Positions 59,481 to 64,000 of a stretch of DNA of 64,000 nt are shown piece after piece (the first letter of the stretch is position 1; the number at the start of each line of letters is the position of its first letter). Under the pieces are notes generated by a model. It made no database searches and was not told the origin of the DNA. It saw nothing but the letters and a program-made list of their open reading frames with translations. Source of the DNA: Ascarosepion bandense (Eukaryota; Mollusca; Cephalopoda; Sepiida; Sepiidae); the NCBI GenBank assembly GCA_037127315.1, contig JBBBDQ010001684.1, positions 5,396,501-5,460,500 on the forward strand, written 5' to 3'. The position numbers were made by a program, and so were the translations under genes.

Positions 59481-59720
59481 TTATTTAAGAAATTACTGAG
59501 AAATCAAAACATTCGATTATAATAGGTATTTCTCAAAATTATATTTATCAGCTGACAAATTTTGTATGATTTATTTTTAATGCTCTTTCTCTTTATTTGA
59601 AAATGAAAACTTTTCATTTTAAGGAAAATAAAACTGTTTACTTTTACGAAAAAGTTCGTATACATTTATAAAGATCACATCCGTGTTTTTTTTTTTTTTT
59701 CAAGCAGGTAATTTTAAAGA

Positions 59721-59878
59721 ATGATGCACCGCATTTGCCTCATCTATGCTTTGGTCTTCTCCTTGATTTTTATGACGTCAGCTGATGAGTTTTGTTTCAT
59801 CCGCTGTATGACTTGCGTGTTAGGTGGAAATAGATTCTGTGATTACGTTTTGTCAGGTGGGACGCAATTCTGTCTGAG
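59721..59878 (+). CDS. Gene C, exon 2: signal peptide plus five-cysteine N-terminal half
   Basis: A polypyrimidine run and acceptor (tttcaagcag) precede the exon at 59708. Two adjacent ATGs follow; the second aligns with the gene B start. A hydrophobic signal sequence (core YALVFSLIFM) ends TSA before DEFC. Cysteines at residues 25, 29, 32, 40 and 51 give C-x3-C-x2-C-x7-C-x10-C, the gene B pattern with a two-residue shorter last gap. The donor gtaaat and the split codon AG are identical to gene B. Shared residues include the IxxCMxC motif and the FC pair. With distal exon 3b the product is 95 residues and eight mature cysteines. Same unknown secreted family as gene B. Confidence 0.75.
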
Positions 59879-59985
59879 GTAAATATCAAAGTCAAAATCA
59901 TACAATTTCTTTAAATCTATTAAATATGAAACATTGGCAACAATTGTCATTTTTGTAGAAAGTACTTCTTTAATCTTAATTGCAG

Positions 59986-60007
59986 TTATTTTTCATCGGA
60001 CATGTAG
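59986..60007 (+). other. Gene C, first proximal terminal exon copy
   Basis: An acceptor (cttaattgcag) 107 bases after the exon 2 donor opens a short in-phase reading S-Y-F-S-S-D-M then TAG. It sits where gene B has S-C-F-S; here the cysteine codon has become tyrosine. Probably superseded by the copy at 60140. Confidence 0.3.
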
Positions 60008-60139
60008 ATGTCGCCAGTCTACGGAGACTAGTTTTAGTGTTATATCGAAATTTATAATCATATTTTATTGAATTTAATAACCAATAATTTTTGAGTAGCA
60101 TCTTTTTCAGTTCAATTTCAGTTTCTTTTTATCTGCCAG

Positions 60140-60179
60140 TTGCTTTTCAGCTTCTATGAGCGTCAGTCTACGGATGTAA
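60140..60179 (+). other. Gene C, second proximal terminal exon copy with poly(A) signal
   Basis: A good polypyrimidine acceptor (tctttttatctgccag) opens an in-phase stretch reading S-C-F-S and nine more codons before TAA at 60179. A consensus AATAAA lies 20 bases on at 60199-60204. Used with exon 2 it would give a 65-residue precursor with six mature cysteines. The segment 'gtcagtctacgga' after it recurs, diverged, at 34235, 34396, 19410 and 60018, marking repeated copies of this terminal exon in all three gene copies. Confidence 0.45.
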
Positions 60180-60544
60180 ATCAACTGCACGCTCCGTGAA
60201 TAAAGAATGCATTTCAAGCAATTCAACTTTAAATGTGTTGTCACTATTCTTATAATTACTGGTCTACTCTTTCAGATATGGAAGCAAATTGAAAATTACG
60301 TAACCACCCAATGACAGTAGCAATAATTGTGTGAATATTTGCAATAAAAACATTAATATAACTTTAATTTTAAGTTTAACTTTGTATGGTACATTCCATA
60401 AAATATCCAATTTCCGCTAATAGGAGGCTCTAGAGTAACTCAATGTAGGCGAGTATCCTTTTCAAATGGTATTGATGAGTGAAGTGTGTGATGTGAATGA
60501 AAGGATAGATGGTAGGGAAGAGAATTCTTAAGGATAACGAGGAC

Positions 60545-60959
60545 TCTTCACAATGTGCCGTGTCACTTTAGAACGTAGGCGATCATGGCCTTCCACATCT
60601 TTCTCTCCGTTGGTGCTCTTCATACACCTTCTCCTAGTAACCCACTCAATCGCCGAACCACTACCCATCTGTTCAAGTCCATCAAGTATGTCATGCGTTG
60701 CTTTTCTTTGTCTTCCTTCCGTTTGTCCGTCCAGTAAGCATCAAGTTCTCCAAGTCTTCCTTTCTCATTACGTATCCAAATAACTTCAGCTGTCTTTTCC
60801 TGATGTTAAATATCAGTTTCCTTCTTGTGTCCACCCTCTCCAAAACCTCATCGTTGCTCACATGTTCCGTCAATCGTATCCTCAGCATTCTACTGTAAAT
60901 TTAAGTTGCGATAAGTCTTTCCTAAATCTTTGAAGAGATTGAGAAGCGTTCGCTGCCAT

Positions 60960-61015
<56 letters not shown>

Positions 61016-61560
61016 TACATAACAATCCGGTACTCTTTTCTTTGTTTCCAGCGAAATTTTCTCTCTCAGCGTTTGGAATGCATCGTTAACCATTCCAATA
61101 CGCCTTTGGATTTCTGTATCGCACATTACGCCCTCTGTTAGAACACTTTACCGGTATTTACATTTCTGCACGAATTGTAGTTGGCATTTTGGGCTCCTTT
61201 TTCTGACTGATTACCATGCATTCAGTTTCCCTGTAGTTGAATAGCAGACCTTTGTTCCCACTTTCTTTAACTACTTCTCGTAGAAAATGTTGTAGTTTTT
61301 TTCTTTGTTTCCTATCAGCACTTTATATCATCTGCTTTTCTTCTACTGTTTAGATTACGGCCGCCAGTGACAAATACGGAGAGACAGAGATTAAATAACA
61401 ATGGATTTCTGAATCGCACTTTCCGTCCTATGTTAAAACATTTTACCGGTATTTTCATCTCTGCACCAATTTGATTGTGGCATCACAAACTTGTAGTTGG
61501 CATTTCGGGCTCCTTTACCATGTGGCCCTTTGTTCCTGCACTTTACTGATATTGTGGAGG
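60545..61560 (-). mobile_element. LINE fragment of the same RTE-like family
   Basis: Minus-strand MLRIRLTEHVSNDEVLERVDTRRKL and KRQLKLFGYVMRKEDLENL (60691-60888) match the block at 22258-22542. A (GA)n tract of about 50 bases interrupts it at 60962-61012. The piece at 61415-61560 continues the same repeat. It lies in the intron between exon 2 and exon 3a of gene C. Confidence 0.6.
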
Positions 61561-61801
61561 GAGTAGCCACGGTCAAATGCAAAATGAATAATATAAATAT
61601 AGAAACAAAAATGCGACAAAGTTTGTGATAAACAATATAAAGAAAAAGAACAAGCCCAAAAATAACATAAAGCAAGCAGAGAATATATTCAGTAATTGTA
61701 TTGTTTGATTTCGGTATATTCAGCTTGTAATTTGTATGTTGGGCTGTTTCTAACGAAATTTAATCAGTTATATGGAGTAAGTGATTTAAATCTCGTTGCA
61801 G

Positions 61802-61938
61802 CGTGTGTGAAATACACTTACAATACAAGAACATGCCTAAGAAAATGCTTTTCAGAATAGTCAAATATTTACTCGAATGCGGTTCTAAAGACAATCCACT
61901 GAGATGCCTGGATCAGATTGTAATTGGAGATCAACGAG
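61802..61938 (+). CDS. Gene C, distal exon 3a (duplicate with lost stop codon)
   Basis: After an acceptor (cgttgcag) in the correct phase, this exon reads serine, then cysteines spaced C-x23-C-x8-C, with 'CGSKDNP' resembling exon 3b's 'CESKDDP'. At the place where 3b ends 'GATCGATGA', 3a has 'GATCAACGA', so the stop is gone and the frame runs on through the (TA)n tract to a stop ending at 62084. A possible donor (CGAG|gtaaaa) at 61939 leaves phase 1; joined to 3b it would soon meet TAG. So 3a and 3b cannot be used in series in one frame. It is either a decaying duplicate or an alternative last exon with an Ile-Tyr repeat tail. Confidence 0.5.
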
Positions 61939-62002
61939 GTAAAATATTCTCTAAATTATCATTATTTGATTCTTTATCACAATTTTCTCTCACTCCTTTA
62001 TT

Positions 62003-62005
<3 letters not shown>

Positions 62006-62061
<56 letters not shown>
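62006..62061 (+). repeat. (TA)n microsatellite after exon 3a of gene C
   Basis: About 28 TA units at the right edge of the duplicated exon block; the partner block has a shorter (TA)n at 63913-63933. Confidence 0.9.
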
Positions 62062-62065
<4 letters not shown>

Positions 62066-62084
62066 TCCTTCGCCATGTCAATAG

Positions 62085-62790
62085 GCTTTGGATTTCTGTA
62101 TCGCACTTTCCGTCCTCTGTAAGAACACTTTTCCTGTATTTTCATCTCTGCACCAGTTTGATTTTGGTATCGCCAAATTTTAGTTGGTATTTTGGGCTCC
62201 TTAATTTACTGATTGCCATGCATTCAGTTTTCTTTTAGTTGAATTGTAGTGGTTTCTTACTACTTGAACTACTTCACGTAGAAAATGTTGTGGTATTTTT
62301 CTTTGTTTCCTATCAGCACTGCATATCATCTGCGTATCTTCTATTGTTTAGATTACGGCCACCAGTGATAAATCCTGGTAGGACTTCTAGAGCTCTCAGA
62401 GTAATCTCGCTGTATAGGTTGAATATATCCGGTGAGAAGACACATCCTTGTCTTACACCCATTTCTATATTTGTGTAAGTGTTTAACTGTCCGTATGCTG
62501 GAAGTTTGCTGCAAGTTAAGGTTCTTGAATAATCCAAAATATTTTTCGAATATGTCAAGGCTGCCAAACGTCTCTATCAGTTCTTTTGCGTTGTACTTTC
62601 TCGAATGCTATTTCATAGTCGATGTAACACAGTTTTACGCTTTTCTACATTTCTCTTTCCCTTTCTGTAATTCTCTAAGCATAAATGTTACGTTCCTTGA
62701 TGAAACCAAACTGGTCTTGTCCTATTTCTTGTCTTGCGCTCTCCGTTCATCAGAATTTGGATGATGAGTTTTGTTGCGTGAACACTTAAA
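62085..62790 (-). mobile_element. LINE fragment with reverse transcriptase core, RTE-like
   Basis: The minus-strand frame has GVRQGCVFSPDIFNLYSE and RRYADDMQC, two conserved reverse transcriptase blocks with the catalytic ADD intact. Frameshifts lie on both sides. It separates the duplicated exons 3a and 3b of gene C, so it is probably intronic. Confidence 0.65.
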
Positions 62791-62794
62791 CTGA

Positions 62795-63465
62795 TCGTTT
62801 GGTAGAGTTTACATTTGTTTGCATTCTTGACTTCAAGGGATTAAGATTGTATTGTTCAGGAGAGTGTTCAGTCCAGAAAAACAGAAAACATAAATATTAA
62901 ATATCGCATAAAACTTTTTTTTTTATAATAAAAAGAATTACAACAATTAAATTTATTCACACATTCTAAACCAATGAAAATCGGACCCCCTTTTTCCTCT
63001 ACACACACCAACAGATAGTATTCGCACTATCAGACAAACAGTTCCCCCAGGCAGGTTGTCAACACACGCATCATCAAATATTTGTGTTTTGACTGAAATA
63101 TTTATGGATGTTTGTAAATGGTGCATTATGGTTAGCAGGGTCCATTGCATTATTCTAACGTTTATAGGATAGTGGCAAGTATTATATTTCAGATTGTTCT
63201 AGAGTTCTATTGATTAGATATAATTTCAGATTCAAATCCGGTTGTTGCAATTTTATTTTTGTGTTTGTTAACTTTTTACACATTATTTATTTATTTATTG
63301 AAGATTTAATTATTTGTTGTTAATTATTATTATTACATTTAAATTTATTTAAAAAAGTTTTCGTGTTATGTTGATTTGTTTATTGTTTGCTTAAATTTTT
63401 ATAAGTTATTTAAAATTTTGCTTATTATATATGTTTTTTGTCATTTATGTGGGAAAATGTGCTTT
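62795..63465. other. Intronic AT-rich sequence of gene C
   Basis: Between LINE debris and the duplicated exon 3b block; nothing else recognised. Confidence 0.35.
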
Positions 63466-63728
63466 ACTAATATTGTTCAGGAAGTAGCCACGGACAAATG
63501 CAAAATGTGTAATAAAAATATCCAACGAAACAAAGTGACAAAGTTTGTGATAAACAATAAAAAATAAGTGAAAGGAACAGGGCCAAAAATAATATAAAAC
63601 AAGCAAAAAATATATTCAGTAATTGTATTGTTTGATTTGGGTATGTTGAATTTGTGATTTTTATGTTGGACTGTTTCTAACAAGATTTCATCAGTCATAT
63701 GAAGTAAGCGAGTTGAATTTCGTTTTAG

Positions 63729-63858
63729 GGATTGTAGAATAGACGACCAGACTCCACGAGGTGCAATTGTTAACAGAATCTTCAAATTTATATACGAATG
63801 CGAATCTAAAGACGATCCAAAAACATGCGTGACTCAGTTGGCACTTGGGGATCGATGA
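63729..63858 (+). CDS. Gene C, distal exon 3b: three-cysteine C-terminal half
   Basis: The acceptor (cgttttag) ends at 63728. The first base completes the split codon and 42 further codons end with TGA at 63858. Cysteine spacing C-x21-C-x8-C is identical to gene B exon 3, and the junction again leaves three residues between cysteines five and six. About 455 bp around this exon (63468-63925) duplicate 61550-62010, including upstream intron sequence such as 'gtagccacgg' and the following 'gtaaaatattctct'. LINE debris separates the two copies. This is the intact distal exon and the best partner for exon 2 at 59721. Confidence 0.65.
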
Positions 63859-64000
63859 GGTAAAATATTCTCTAATTTATCATTATCTGATATTTTATTC
63901 CCATTTTCTCTCATATATATATATATATATATAGTCGATACTCCATTTTTATTGATTTCTTAAACAGTACATTCTATCTCCCGGTTTGAATATACGGAAA

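Noticed and set aside
61938..63729. Serial splicing of exon 3a to exon 3b in gene C
   Set aside because: The donor at 61939 leaves phase 1, which would meet a TAG a few codons into 3b.

Overview
The window looks like non-coding-rich, AT-rich eukaryotic DNA from a cephalopod, most likely an octopus. The evidence is long (TA)n tracts, several families of tRNA-derived SINEs, decayed RTE-type and Jockey-type LINEs, a Penelope-like element, and a repeat beginning 'ctagcagtatagcccgg' that I associate with octopus genomes. The species call is inference from repeat content. Almost every long open frame is transposon debris or read-through of (TA)n.

The host genes I can support form a small tandem cluster on the + strand, absent from a simple ORF view because each gene is split into short exons. 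Gene B has a TATA box at 32045, a non-coding exon 1 ending at 32113, a signal-peptide/cysteine exon 33462-33625 and a distal exon 38335-38455. Gene C has a TATA box at 58326, exon 1 ending at 58396, exon 2 at 59721-59878, and two tandemly duplicated distal exons at 61802-61938 and 63729-63858. A broken relative A has a copy of the upstream block at 11366-11830 and a frame-shifted exon 2 at 19131-19280. B and C encode secreted peptides of about 94-95 residues with eight cysteines in the mature part and nearly identical spacing. Alternative proximal terminal exons (33719-33731, 59986-60007, 60140-60179) in the same splice phase suggest shorter isoforms, of six cysteines for 33719-33731 and 60140-60179. 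I do not recognise the family.

The second notable system is catalytic RNA. A tRNA-headed repeat, arranged in tandem units separated by (TA)n (about 0.92-1.79 kb, 17.34-17.73 kb, and 36.9-37.34 kb on the minus strand), carries a hammerhead ribozyme core just after its tRNA-like part. A second hammerhead fold lies at the 3' end of the Penelope-like element (44951-45004), with related hairpins at 36.6 kb and 45.06 kb.

Layout: 0.9-1.8 kb hammerhead/tRNA array; 2-7 kb SINEs and LINE debris; 8-9.2 kb LINE tail and Gypsy-type protease fragment; 11.4-19.4 kb relics of gene A interleaved with a long inverted repeat, a Tc1-like relic, a Penelope-like fragment, a TIR element and an internally deleted mariner; 20-24 kb LINEs; 24.6-27.5 kb LTR-like direct repeats; 28-31 kb LINE pieces; 31.7-38.5 kb gene B, with a 31-bp minisatellite in its last intron; 39.5 kb 5S-derived SINE; 41-45 kb Tc1-like relic, LINE and Penelope-like element; 46-54 kb LINE debris and (TA)n tracts; 56 kb RTE-type tail; 58-63.9 kb gene C.
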